Shown: piece after piece, positions 11,636 through 22,854 of the stretch
How positions within the stretch are numbered: position 1 is the stretch's first letter
How the letters are laid out: each line of letters starts with the position of its first letter
Source of the DNA: Podospora comata
Lineage: Eukaryota; Ascomycota; Sordariomycetes; Sordariales; Podosporaceae
NCBI GenBank assembly: GCA_017354895.1
Contig: CP071498.1
Location: 3,968,001-4,032,000 of the forward strand
Reading direction: 5' to 3'
Length of the DNA: 64,000 nucleotides
Translations under genes and position numbers: made by a program
The notes under the pieces: model-generated
Databases searched by the model: none
What the model was told of the DNA's origin: nothing
The model's input: the letters and a program-made list of their open reading frames with translations, nothing else

Positions 11636-12984
11636 GTAGGATTGATAGCTAGTTGATAGAGAACAAAATGAAACCATACTTGTGATACATATCAGCATTC
11701 CGCACTGGTTTCAATGGCATTGTCATTTAGTTACACTGATTGAATCGTGACCTCCATGATGCCCTCTTTTTGTCCTGATAGAGTGATTGGTGGTGTGCTG
11801 GTGGTCCGAGTGTCTGTCTGACCAAAGATGCTAGGCCCCATGCTAAGTCAGCACACTCCCACCGTGAAAATAAAAATGATTTCATTTTTGATCAGTCCTG
11901 TACTAGCCAATCAAATTGTTGGAATATTTAACGACGGTGGTCTTGGCAATAATTTTGACGGTGGAGCGGATCCATCTGCCGGGGAACCTTTCTAGAAAAT
12001 ACCAAGGGCTACACCCGACGCCGTGGACAAAGATGACGATCACAAATTGCGACGCTGAGTGGACGGGCGTGTTGGGCACGGAGTCACTGCGCCGAGACAT
12101 ACGAAGCCAAGGCAGAGACAAGTGCGACTAAAAGACATGGAAGAGGCAGTGACAGCTTTGGAACGCTCGCACGAACATCCCTCCGCTTTTAAAAGAAGAA
12201 TTGGGTCCTGTTGTGGTTGGATTTCTAAGCACGGAGCATCCATACCTAGGAGCACAGCTCCAACCACCCAACCGGTCCGGGCGGCAGCAGCAGGGTCTTT
12301 GTGAGCAAATGAACGGGGAGAAAATGCAAGGGCGCGGGGGAGAACGGATTTATAATGGCCTGCTCTGTCCTCTTTGTCACTTGGCGGCCGCTAACTCCAC
12401 GGCGTTTGCGGACAACAAGCATACTCCATCGTACCCGTTATGCCGTTCAGACCGGAGTTTGCATTCAAAGGCGGTGGGAGTGGACCGTGTAGACGTGCAG
12501 ATCGCTACCCAGACCATACCGTCCAGGCGGTTTTAACGGTGCTTTAACGTGTTAAACCTTCTTTTGAGCAGCAAAGCATCTTACGAATCACTGGTCGGCG
12601 GTGACTGGGGCTGTTGACAAGGGGGGTGGTTGCTTCCGATGATTCATGCCCCGTCACTCTTATCTCCATTCTGGAATCGGAATCTTTCATCAGGGTGCTG
12701 CTTACAATTCTGCTGTGTGGGGTGGCTGTTTGTATATGAGGTCTGGTAGATGCACGACTTTTCACCTCATGATTTTTGATAGAGCTGCGAATTAACCCTA
12801 CCAGGCTCTTTCCAGTTTGCAAACCATATCCCCCGGTCGCTCCTGCCGCTTCTCGGCACCGGTGAGCTGCACCTTTGATTGAGTTGACCGTGACTTCCAA
12901 CGTCACTCTCTCTCTCTCTGCCTGCTGCTCACAGTCCCACAACTTGAGAATCAAAACACTGCATTTTCACAAAAACCAACCAGA
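11636..12984. other. 1.35-kb region upstream of the ABC transporter
   Basis: No gene recognised. It should contain the ABC transporter promoter. A CCAAT box lies at 11907-11911, and a short CT microsatellite at about 12905-12918 sits close to the start, as in many fungal promoters. Small open frames here look random. Confidence 0.45.
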
Positions 12985-15900
12985 ATGTGGGGGCAACAAA
13001 CGCCCGAGGAGGCTTTCCGCCGGGGAGCCTCTGAAGCCCTTCCAGACTCACTCCATCATCGAGGTCCAACCCAGCCAATCAGCGAAGAAGAAGCTGGCAT
13101 CGACTCTGGCGACACCACCAAGATCCCACCAAGTCCTGAGGCCTTGTCCACAGCCGACGAAGGCCTTTGGGGAGAGCGGGATGTCGGCGGCCCAGTGAGC
13201 CAACGGATGGCCATGCAGGACTTTCAAGAGCTTCAACGCGAGCTCACCAAGATGACCACGAGGCGGTCACGGTCCCAGTCCCGGTCCCGGGCGCGATCAC
13301 AACCACGGTCAAGGTCGGCCTCGAAAGCTTCCCGGAAATCGGATAGCAGGCGCGATAATGTCTTTCGCCGCATCGCTTCCCGGGCCAGTGGAAAATCAAA
13401 GCGGCCGAAAGACGAACAAGATCCTGAACAGCAGGCCGCCGACGATGCTAGCAGCTCGGACGAGTCCTCGGATGACGGCAGCCAGTTTCAATTGGAGCAG
13501 TTTATGCGCGACGGCCACCTTGAGAAGCGCACGGATTCTGGCGAGTCGAGCAAGAAGGTCGGCGTGGTGTTCAAGAACGTCACCGTCAAGGGTGTCGGCG
13601 GCGGCACTGTGTTTGTCAAGACACTTCCCCAGGCTATCCTCGGCACATTTGGTCCCGATCTGTACGGCATTCTCTGCAGATTTGTCCCAGCACTTCGTTT
13701 CGGACGTCAGCAAGGCGGGCTTCGTACCCTTCTCAACGACTTCACTGGTGTCGTACGGCATGGAGAGATGATGCTGGTGCTGGGTCGGCCGGGGAGTGGC
13801 TGCAGCACTTTTCTCCGCGTCATTGCCAACAATAGGGGCGGGTACGCTGCCGTCGAGGGCGAGGTTTCCTACAGCGGCATCTCTGCCGAGGAAGTTGCAA
13901 AGCGCTATCGCGGTGAGGTGGTCTACAACGGCGAAGACGACCAGCACATGCCTACCTTGACCGTGGGGCAGACACTCCAGTTTTCGCTGCTCAACAAGAC
14001 CAAGAAGCACCTCAGGGACAATGTGGACTTTCTCATCGACTCGTTGTTGCGCATGTTTGCTATCCAACACACAAAAAACACCATTGTTGGGAATGCCTAT
14101 ACACGTGGTGTTTCCGGGGGTGAGAGAAAACGAGTTTCCATCGCCGAGGCCCTGGCCACCAAGAGCACCATCGTCTGCTGGGACAATTCGACAAGAGGTC
14201 TCGATGCATCCACCGCTCTGGATTACGCCAAATCACTGCGTGTCATGACCGATGTATCGGATCGAACAACCATCACCACCCTCTATCAGGCCGGAGAAGG
14301 CATTTATGAGTTGATGGACAAGGTCCTGGTCATCGATGAAGGGCGCATGCTCTATCAGGGCCCTGCCAACGAGGCCAGGCAGTACTTCATCGACCTTGGT
14401 TTCCACGCACCACCACGCCAGACTACTGCCGACTTTCTCACCTCTATCTGTGACCCAGTCACCCGACAGTTCCGCCCCGGCTACGAAGACAAGTGCCCCA
14501 AAACTGCCGAGGAGCTTGAGACAGCATTCAGAAACAGCGAGGCATACAGGAAGGTCCTTGCTGATGTGGAGCAATTTGAGAGGCATCTGCAACGAACCAA
14601 GCATGCCGATACTCAGAGGTTCCAGGAAGCCGTCGAGGAGCAAAAGTCTCGCCGTGTTGCCTCGGACTCGAACTACACTGTCAGCTTCTGGAAGCAAGTC
14701 CTCGCCTGCTCCCGCCGCGAACTCTGGCTCTTGTGGGGCAACAAGACGGAAATGTACACCAAATACTTCACCATCATCAGCAACGGCTTCATTGTTGGCT
14801 CTCTCTTCTACGACACTCCGGACAACACGGCCGGCACCTTCCTGCGTGCCGGTGCTGCCTTCTTCTCCATTGTCTTTCTCGGATGGCTTCAGCTCGCTGA
14901 GCTCATGAAAGCCGTCTCTGGTCGTGTTGTTGTGGCTCGGCACAAGGAATATGCCTTCTATCGTCCATCTGCTGTCAACCTTGCCCGCGCTCTCGTCGAT
15001 CTCCCGGTCTTGATCTTCCAGGTTGTCATCTTTGGTCTGATCATGTACTTCATGACTGGTTTGGACTTGACACCGGCCAAGTTCTTCATCAGTCTCTTAT
15101 TCATCTATACGACCACCTTTTGCATCACGGCTCTGTACCGCATGTTTGCGTCCCTGTCACCAACAATTGACGATGCCGTTCGTTTCAGCGGACTTGCGCT
15201 CAACTTGCTGGTCATCTTTACCGGTTACGTGATCTACAAGCCTATCTTGGTGTCACAAAAGATCTGGTTCGGTTGGCTCTTTTACGTGAATCCGGTAAGC
15301 AGATCTTCCTCCTTCCTTCGACATCGTCCAACAGCTGCTAACAAGAGACAGCTTGCATATGCCTTTGAAGCCGCTCTGACCAATGAGTTTTCTGGCCGGA
15401 TCATGGAATGTGCCCCTGCGCATCTTGTGCCTCAGGGGCCGGGTATTCTACCAGCCAACCAGGGATGTGCGATTCCAGGCTCGGTCGCAGGGAGTACTGA
15501 TGTCTCCGGAACGGCATACCTCGACAGCCAGTTCAACTACACCCGGGATCACCTGTGGCGCAACTTTGGTGTTCTCATAGCCTTCTCTGTGCTTTATCTC
15601 ATGGTCACAGTGGCCGCCACGGAGCTCTTGACATTTGTCGGATCGGGCGGCGGCGCCCTCGTCTTCAAGCGTTCCAGCAAGGCAGCCAAGCGAGCCAAAC
15701 TCGCTGCGAAGCCGACCGACATGGAGAAGGGCAATACGACCGGAGCATCATCCACCACCGACGTTGGCTATCAGAATCGCTCGGAAAAGACAGAACTGAC
15801 TGGTCTGACCGGAAGCGACAAGGTCTTTACCTGGGAGAATGTCTCGTACACTGTTCCGACTCCTCAAGGACCCAAGAAGCTTCTCAACGGAGTCAGCGGT

Positions 15901-17854
15901 TACGCGAAACCGGGAGTCATGGTTGCCCTCATGGGAGCCAGCGGTGCTGGCAAGACGACGCTGCTCAACACCTTGTCCCAACGCCAAACGGTCGGCGTGG
16001 TTTCTGGCGACATGCTGGTTGACGGTAAACCGCTGACCGGAGACTTTCAACGCGGCACTGGCTTCGTCGAACAAATGGATCTTCACGACGAGACCGCCAC
16101 CATTCGGGAGGCTCTTGAGTTCTCTGCGCTCCTTCGCCAGAGCCGTGACACGCCAAAGCACGAGAAGCTGGCCTATGTCGACACTGTTCTGGACTTGCTC
16201 GAGTTGACGGACGTTCAGGATGCCATTATTGCGTCTCTGGGCGTGGAGCAAAAGAAGAGACTGACTATTGGCGTGGAACTAGCGGCCCGGCCTTCGCTTC
16301 TGCTCTTCCTCGACGAACCGACCAGTGGTCTTGATGCCCAGTCCGCTTTCTCTATTGTGCGCTTTCTTCGCAAGCTCTGCGTTGCTGGACAGGCCATCGT
16401 GTGCACTATTCATCAGCCCTCGTCTGACCTGATCCAGGAGTTTGATGAGATTCTGGCCTTGAACCCCGGCGGCAACACCATTTACTTTGGTCCTGTTGGA
16501 GAGAACGGTAGCGCAGTGGTCAAGTACTTTGCCGACCGAGGCGTCCAGTGTCCTCCCGGCAGAAACGTCGCCGAGTTCCTCCTCGAGACGGCCATCAAGG
16601 GTGGAAGACGCCCCGACGGCAAGCGAATTCACTGGACTCAGGAATGGCGCGAGTCCAAGGAGAACCGAGACTTGCTGGCCGAGATTCAGCGGCTCAAGGA
16701 TGAGCGCAGCAAGGCCAACAAGGAATCGACTGTTGTCCAGCCGGCATTGCAATCGTTTGCTGCTCCCACCTGGACGCAAATCACCCTTCTGACCAAGCGC
16801 ATGTTTGTCCACCAATGGCGTCAGCCATCTTACCTCTACGGGCGGCTGTTCACTGCTGTTATTGTCGGCATCTTCAATGGCTTCACCTTTTGGAAGCTGG
16901 GCAACACGGTGGCTGACATGCAGAACCGCATGTTTACGTGCTTCCTCATCATCATGATCCCTGCCACCGTCCTCAATGCCGTCTTGCCAAAGTTTTACAC
17001 TAACCGCATGCTCTGGGAGGCACGCGAGCACCCATCGCGCATCTATGGCTGGGTTGCCTTTTGCACGGCCGAGGTCTTGTCCGAGATCCCAGGCAGTATT
17101 CTGGCGGCCGTGCTGTACTTTTTGCTGTGGTACTTCCCCACTGGTCTGCCGACTGAGGCGTCAGTTGCGGGTTACGTCTTCTTGATGACGCTGCTCTTCT
17201 TCCTGTTCATGGCCAGCTGGGGTCAGTGGATCTGCGCGTGGGCGCCCAACTTTACCGTCATCAGCAACATCCTGCCGTTCTTTTTGGTCACCTTTTCCAT
17301 CTTCAACGGTGTTGTGGTTCCTTATGACCAGCTGAATGTGTTTTGGAGATATTGGATCTACTATGTGAACCCATCGACGTGGTGGATCAGAGGCGTTCTC
17401 GCGGCCACATTGAATGGTCAGAGTGTGCAGTGTGCTCCCAATGAGGCCGCCTACTTTGATCCCCCATCAGGACAGACGTGTTTGGAGTTTGCGGGCGACT
17501 TTGCGAGGCAGGCTGGTCAGGGGTATCTGCTCAACCCCAACGACACGGCAGACTGCGGGTTTTGCCCGTACTCGAGCGGGAACCAGTACTTGAACACGTT
17601 GGGGATCACTCCGGATGAGAAGTGGAGGGACTTTGGCATCTTTTTGGTGTTTTGCTTTACCAACTGGATGTAAGTTTTGACCTTGGTTCTTGATTGCATG
17701 ACACGGCTGCTAACATGTTTATTATCCACCCAGGCTGGTCTACTTCTTTGTCTGGACCGTCCGAGTCAAGGGTATGACATTCGGCTTTGGGCCGCTGTTT
17801 GACGTACTCGGCAAAGGTGTCGGGGCTGTCAAGGGGCTCTTCAAGAGAAAATAG
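12985..17854 (+). CDS. full-length PDR-type ABC-G multidrug transporter
   Basis: Plasma-membrane drug efflux pump of the fungal pleiotropic drug resistance family with (NBD-TMD)x2 topology. Three exons: 12985-15294, 15352-17669 and 17734-17854; 1582 aa. NBD1 has Walker A GRPGSGCSTF (about residue 266, Cys for Lys as is typical), signature VSGGERKR (about 374) and CWDNSTRGLDAS (about 398). TMD1 follows (about 560-880). NBD2 has canonical Walker A GASGAGKTT (about 965), the degenerate signature LGVEQKKRLTIG (about 1066) and Walker B LLFLDEPTSGLDAQ (about 1085). TMD2 runs to the basic end GLFKRK. This is the usual asymmetric PDR arrangement. Unusual is an Arg/Ser-repeat stretch at residues 91-122 near the N-terminus. 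The first intron (57 bp) has no stop and keeps the frame, so retention would insert 19 residues after VNP. A nearby bZIP gene could regulate it, which is inference only. Confidence 0.96.
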
Positions 17855-18207
17855 AGGAAAGAGAATCTGGTTCGATGGGATAGAACTCGGTTGGGTTTAG
17901 ATAAGACACACGGGGCATTTGATACCACGGGATTTCGGCTTGCTGTTTGTCACACATACGAGATATAATAATGGATGAAGGGATAGAATGAGTGCGAGGT
18001 AGATAGATATAGAAATAACAGTCTTTGATCGCTCAATCCTGAAGGTTTGTTTTCTTTGGCGTGCGCATTCAGGGGTAACCAACCGTTGCCACCGCCATCA
18101 TCTCCACCCTCCAGCCACAAAACCCTCATCCCCACCACCACTTGCCCTATTACCCACTTCCCTCCATGAACCTTCCTTCCCAGCCGCTTTCTCAACAAAT
18201 CAAAGCC
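17855..18207. other. intergenic between ABC transporter and tRNA-Ala
   Basis: About 350 bp holding the transporter 3' UTR and the upstream flank of the tRNA. No gene seen. Confidence 0.5.
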
Positions 18208-18295
18208 GGGCGTGTGGTCTAGTGGTATGATTTCTGTTTCGCACCTTTGTCTGCGATCATACAGAAGGTCCCGCGTTCAATTCGCGGTACGTCCA
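18208..18295 (+). tRNA. tRNA-Ala (anticodon CGC) with 16-nt intron
   Basis: Folds as a standard cloverleaf: acceptor GGGCGTG pairs with TACGTCC, the T-stem is CCGCG/CGCGG around TTCAATT, and the anticodon stem is TCTGT/ACAGA. The loop starts TT-CGC-A, so the anticodon is at 18240-18242. A 16-nt intron (18244-18259) lies after position 37 and contains TGCG, able to pair with the anticodon as usual for tRNA introns. The G3:U70 wobble pair in the acceptor stem is the alanine identity element, agreeing with the anticodon. The discriminator base is A. Mature length is 72 nt. Confidence 0.88.
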
Positions 18296-18369
18296 GGTCC
18301 CTCACACACCTCATCCTCCAACAAAACTACGACAGCTGCGCAAACATCTGTTGATAAATTGTTCGTTTA

Positions 18370-18449
18370 TCTTCCGTAGTATAGTGGTCAGTATGTGAGC
18401 TTGTCATTGATCAACGCTCGAGACCCGGGTTCAATTCCCGGCGGGAGAG
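18370..18449 (+). tRNA. tRNA-Asp (anticodon GTC) with 8-nt intron
   Basis: Acceptor TCTTCCG pairs with CGGGAGA. The D arm (GTATAGTGGTCAGTAT) is the aspartate type, and the T arm is CCGGG-TTCAATT-CCCGG. The anticodon stem is TGAGC/GCTCG with anticodon GTC at 18403-18405. A very short intron (TTGATCAA, itself a palindrome, 18407-18414) sits after position 37. Removing it leaves 72 nt with discriminator G, as expected for Asp. Confidence 0.9.
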
Positions 18450-18573
18450 GCTCTACAGAAGAAGGGGGTTGTGAGGGTGCTCTTTTTTTCTCTTGGCTTT
18501 TTATCTCCTGTTTAGGGAGGTTTTGTTTGAGTATTGAGTTGAGAAGGTTGACATAGAAGGGGGGAGAGAAAAA

Positions 18574-19149
18574 TCAGGCATGACTCCAAGGCAGCTCCTC
18601 CGTCTTTTTATTCCCTCCTACATCAACCGCCTCGGCACCAACAAGAAAGAATACCACTCTCGCCCAGGCGGTATCGCTCTTGTTTTCCCAAGCATGCATC
18701 GTCCCTCGTTGCACGACCACATCACCCTTTTTGAGCCTTCTCTTCTCCAGGCCGTCCAGAGTCAGCACCATCTCTCCTTCGATAACCACCCCAAAGTCGA
18801 TTGTTTCTGTCCTGTGAAACTGGATTGCCTGCCCTGGTCCCCAGTCGCAGTACCGCACGAGTGTTTCCCCTGGTGCCTTTGGGAACCAGAGCGTGCCTGG
18901 GCTTGGCTGGAGGGGGTGAGCCTGGAGACGGTTGATGTCATCTTCAGTGGACATGTTGAGGGGGGTGGTGAAGGTTTTGTAGAGGTCGTGGACAACCATG
19001 CCTACTGAGCCGTACGGGGTTGGGGAGGAGGGGAGGAGGGAGGGAGGGGCGAAGATGGAGAGGCCGGTGGTGGGGGAGTGCGTTGTCACATGGCGGGTAG
19101 GGGAGCCGAGGGGGTTGTAGATGGGTTGGTCTCTTTCTGAGGAGGACAT
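18574..19149 (-). CDS. cupin-domain protein
   Basis: Single-exon gene of 191 aa. The start at 19149 (MSSSERDQPIYNPLGSPTRH) is the best ATG; the frame stays open further upstream, but that part has no family character. The C-terminal half is a small cupin barrel. Motif 1 is about FHRTETIDFGVVIEGEMVL and motif 2 is KKGDVVVQRGTMHAWENKSD, followed by a strand with RVVFFLVGAE. The usual His-x-His of motif 1 is reduced to one His plus Thr/Asp, so metal binding and catalysis are uncertain. Motif 2 keeps its His. Similar fungal proteins are annotated only as cupin domain proteins, some near phenolic or polyketide pathways. No biochemical function can be assigned. It lies between tRNA genes, 424 bp from tRNA-Asp by its start side and downstream of tRNA-Ala(AGC). 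Confidence 0.85.
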   Translation of the reverse strand: MSSSERDQPIYNPLGSPTRHVTTHSPTTGLSIFAPPSLLPSSPTPYGSVGMVVHDLYKTFTTPLNMSTEDDINRLQAHPLQPSPGTLWFPKAPGETLVRYCDWGPGQAIQFHRTETIDFGVVIEGEMVLTLDGLEKRRLKKGDVVVQRGTMHAWENKSDTAWARVVFFLVGAEAVDVGGNKKTEELPWSHA

Positions 19150-19523
19150 GGCGGTGGTAGTGATGGGGGTTGTTGACAAAGGAAGATGGGTTTGCTGTGG
19201 GGGAAAAGAAAGAGTGGCGATGTGGAACGGAGCGTCAAGAGTGCTTTGATGAGATGCAAACCCCTCTCGGAGGTAAAAGAAGGGTCCAGTCTTATCATAT
19301 GAAAAGCACGGTGGGTGTGTGCGGCCGGGTATTATCCAATGGTGGTCATATATATACATCGGACCTGTTGAGTTGTACAAAGAATGCGAGGGGCAATCTA
19401 CCTTATGTCGGTTGATGTTGAACACACACAGCCAATGATGCTTCTTGCATCCCCTTTACCACCAAAAATGTGAATAAAAAGAGGGAGAAATGCCAAAAGT
19501 AAACTCATCATGTGGTGAATGCT
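19150..19523. other. cupin gene upstream region
   Basis: About 370 bp between the cupin start and tRNA-Ala(AGC). It presumably holds the cupin promoter. No separate gene is seen. Confidence 0.4.
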
Positions 19524-19635
19524 TGGACGAGCTGGGAATCGAACCCAGGACCTTTCGCATACAATGGATCCTTGATCTTGAGGATACAAGGATGAGTATG
19601 CTAAGCGAACGCTCTACCAACTGAGCCACACGCCC
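19524..19635 (-). tRNA. tRNA-Ala (anticodon AGC) with 39-nt intron
   Basis: On the minus strand the acceptor GGGCGTG pairs with CTCGTCC, including G3:U70 and the U6:U67 mismatch also known from yeast tRNA-Ala. The D arm is GGCTCAGTTGGTAGAGC, the anticodon stem TTCGC/GCGAA and the T arm CTGGG-TTCGATT-CCCAG. The anticodon AGC is at 19602-19600. The 39-nt intron occupies 19598-19560, and the mature molecule is 73 nt with discriminator A. Confidence 0.95.
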
Positions 19636-20023
19636 TTTTTTGCTTGATGAATGGACATGGTCAGAAGTTTAGCTCATGAGTGAAAAGCAAGCCACGTAAA
19701 AGAGCCAGAAAGCTAAGAGTACGAAAGCTAACAACAATAGAGGCAAAAGATTATTGCAAAACCAAAACCAGGCAAAATAAGAGGCAGGGTATACCATTTC
19801 ATCACCTTGCCAGGCACCAGCCGTAGCATTCTCTTCTCAACGGTATCTAGTGCCAACAAGTCTATCTCCCAACCGAGAAAAAATAAAGGGTGCTGCTGTG
19901 TGCGTGTGTGTTCATCATTGCGCGCCAAATATTCTCATGCCATAATACAAGAACAGGAAGATCGAGACCAACATCAAAAAGAGAAAATTCCAAAACTACA
20001 CCACGACGTCCCGAGAACCACGC
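19636..20023. other. intergenic between tRNA-Ala and GH16 gene
   Basis: About 390 bp, moderately AT-rich, holding the 3' UTR of the GH16 gene. No other feature is seen. Confidence 0.45.
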
Positions 20024-21930
20024 TTAGCTGTAACCGCCGCCGCCCCCGTTTCCACCATTCCAGTACCCCTGTTGAGGGCCGTTAGCCGGCCCTGGAGGGT
20101 TGCCATACCCCGACGATTGTTGCTGCAGCTGCGGGGGGGTTCCGTATCCGCTCGTGGGTGTGGTGAAGCTCCTCTGAGGCTGGGGGTGAGCGAGAGGTGC
20201 TGGGCTGGTGGTGGCGCTTCGCTGCGGCGGCTGACCGATGCCAAAGTCAAACCCGTGCTGTTGCTGATTCGGTCCCGGTGACCCCATCCTCGACTGAAGG
20301 CTTTGGTTCGTCATGCTCCGTGTCGGTGGGTGTGGCAGGGGTTGGTGCGGGGGCGGCGACATGGACTGGTTGTACAAAGACCCTGTTGGTGAGCGCAAGC
20401 CTTCGTGTGGGTTGTAAGGAGACGGGGCGCTGGGGGACCGGGCGTTTTGAGTGCCAACATAGTTGGGGCCGAAGGGGTTCGTGGGGTCTACCGTACGTGG
20501 AGACTGCGCGCCTTCGCGAAGAAGAGGAGTGCTTGTGGGGCTCATAGGACCGTCGTTGCCATTGTTGGCGGCACGAGCAGCCGCGGCACCGGCACCGGCA
20601 CCGGCGGCGGCCGCTGTGGCCATGGCGACAACGTTGCCGAACTTCTCGTTGGCGGGGGCGGGCGAGGGGGGAACACTGTAGCTGTCCTTGTCGGCATGCC
20701 CGTTTTGGGCCATGTCCTTGGCATTGTACTCGTGAGCGTTGCTTGTGAAAGCATCAGGGTTGATGCCCTCCTTTCTGAACCGCTCCATCTCCAGACGCTC
20801 GGCTTCGGCACGCGCCGCGGCCTCGGTGGCCTCCTTGGCCCCCTGTCTTCTCTGGCGGATGCAGTAGAATAGAGCAGCGAAGAGGATGGCAGCACCGACA
20901 GAGGAGCCACCGGCGTAAATGGCAATTTTGGCGGCGTTGGGAAGTTCCTCCCATTTCTCGGCCATGGTCTTCTCGGGCACAGGGGGTGGCGCGTTCATGA
21001 CCTCCTCGACGGTAGAATTACCCCTTGATAAGAGTCAGTCACGAGGCCAATTTGGGGTCGACGGAAGGAGCTTCTTCAAACTTACTCGACAATCTGGATG
21101 CTCTCCCACGAACCAGACCGGTCTCCATACACATATTCCTTGCCGCTGCTGTAGTCGGTGACGTGGCAGTTCTTGACAAACATGGAAAAGGGGCCCTTGG
21201 TGTAGTCGGTAGTACCGCCAGCCCACTCGCGGGTGCCCTCGGGCAGGCTGGGGTCACCACCGGCCCAGATACCGATAGAAATGCGCATGGGTGTCTGGGG
21301 GTACAGATCCATGCCACCCTCGTCTTTCTTGCCGTCGCCTTTGCTAATGGCATCCTCTGGAGTCAGTCTGCGGAACTTGGCGCCGTCAATGTAGAAGTCA
21401 AGGTAGTCCTTGGTCCAGTCCAGGGTGTAGTTGTGGAAGTCGTCCTGGACGCTGGGGATTTGGTCGTACTGGGCGTTGGTGTAGTGCGGTTGGTTCTTGC
21501 CAAAGTAGTTGCTCTGAGCGACGGTGGAGTTGCCGCCAAAGAATTCCCAGTCGATCTCGTCCAGGTTGTCGCTCAACAACATGATGGAGCTGATGATGCC
21601 GCGACCGGGAGCTGCCTTGAGCCAGATTTCGGTACGACCCCAGAAGATGTAGAAGCGAGAGCGAATGGTGGGCGAGTCGCCCTGCTTGTTGATGGTGAAC
21701 TCGGCACCAGTCTCTGGAGAGTACTTGACAGGGCCGACGGTGGTTTCCCAGGCTTCGAACTTGGGGGTGGCGTTGAAGACAAAGTTGTAGTCCATGCCGA
21801 AGGCGGGGTTTGGCGGGCACGTCTCGTTCATGGGAAAGCAGTGGGTGGTGACCTGGGCGGCGACATTGCTGATGAGCGATGTCCACGCCAGCAGCCCGAG
21901 GGCCGGGGCGAAAGATGGTGTTAATCTCAT
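20024..21930 (-). CDS. CRH-type GH16 cell-wall transglycosylase with transmembrane anchor
   Basis: Cross-links chitin to beta-glucans in the cell wall (Crh/Utr2 family). Two exons: 21930-21086 and 21023-20024 with a 62-bp intron; 614 aa. A signal peptide (first about 25 residues, ending NVAAQ) is followed by the Cys-flanked start of the domain (HCFPMNETCPP) and the GH16 catalytic motif DEIDWEF at about 124-130. There E125 acts as nucleophile, E129 as acid/base and D127 sits between them. Substrate-site residues such as HNYTLDW and IWAGGD follow. Instead of a GPI signal, a hydrophobic helix at about 315-337 (IAIYAGGSSVGAAILFAALF) is followed by a positively charged stop (RQRRQ) and a long cytoplasmic tail of about 275 residues rich in Ala, Pro, Gln, Gly and Ser. 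The junction (IQIVEGNSTVEE) is seamless. The catalytic assignment is strong, the anchor mode clear by hydrophobicity, and the tail's role unknown. Confidence 0.93.
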
Positions 21931-22854
21931 TGTCGATTCAGCTGTCGTATGCTTGGGGTGTTGTATTGATGTATGTACAGATGTTGCTCGCTCAGACTGT
22001 TGATATGTACGTCTCGTGTTGCCGAGTGATCAGAGTAGTTGCATGTCGCTGTACTGCTCTTTGTATTCTCCAAGGATGTCGTCGTCCAAAAAAATCGTGT
22101 AAAAATCGGGGGATCAAGATCAATTGATCGGCCGTGTCGGAAAAGAATCGAATGTTTGGAGGGATTGTGTGAGGCAATTGGGAGTGCCTCGTCTCGGTCA
22201 GGGCAAGTTGAGTGCTTGCCGCGTGTGGTTGTAGCTGGAGCTGGTGGGTGAAGGAGTGTGGTGTGTGGTGCTGTGAAGGGATCTCAGCAGAAAAGGGAAC
22301 GTCAACGACGGACGAAAAGAGATGGGACATGGAGATGAGAAAAAGAGATTGGGAGGCCCGAAAAGGGGCGTGTCGATAAGCAGACACGGCAGGATTCCTC
22401 GCGAACCGAAGCTTGGGCTCTCTCGGCAGACCTTGGCAGTTAAGCCCTTTGCGGGATAGCCCGCTGGAGCACGCGCCAGTGTCCGGGGAGCCCCTGAAGG
22501 ACTGCTTGTTTCATGTTAGCGCACCTGCTGTTGAACCAATCACAGGCTGTCATCCAGAGACTAGCGTTTTCTTGGGACTGCAGAAGCGGAGAAGCCATCT
22601 TGGATTTTCAGGCACAACGGCCACACGCAGATGAGTGTGACCTCACTGGTCCACCGTTGCGAAACTGTGAATTTTTTTGTTTTATTTATATTTTTACTGT
22701 CATTTTTATTCTTCTCGTCAGCGAAAGAAGAAACCGAAACCTTCCATTTCTCATCTCCCGTCTACTGGGCTGCGGGTGCTGCGGGCCGCCCACCGTTGAC
22801 ATTTACCCACTACCTATCTTAGTTGACAGCACCCGATCCAGCCGTTGATCAACA
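21931..22854. other. GH16 gene promoter and P450 3' flank
   Basis: About 920 bp upstream of the GH16 start. A T-rich tract lies at 22671-22712. No gene is recognised. Confidence 0.45.

Noticed and set aside
13396-17031. Several long minus-strand frames over the ABC transporter (for example 16279-17031)
   Set aside because: Shadows of the plus-strand gene. No splice signals or motifs of their own.
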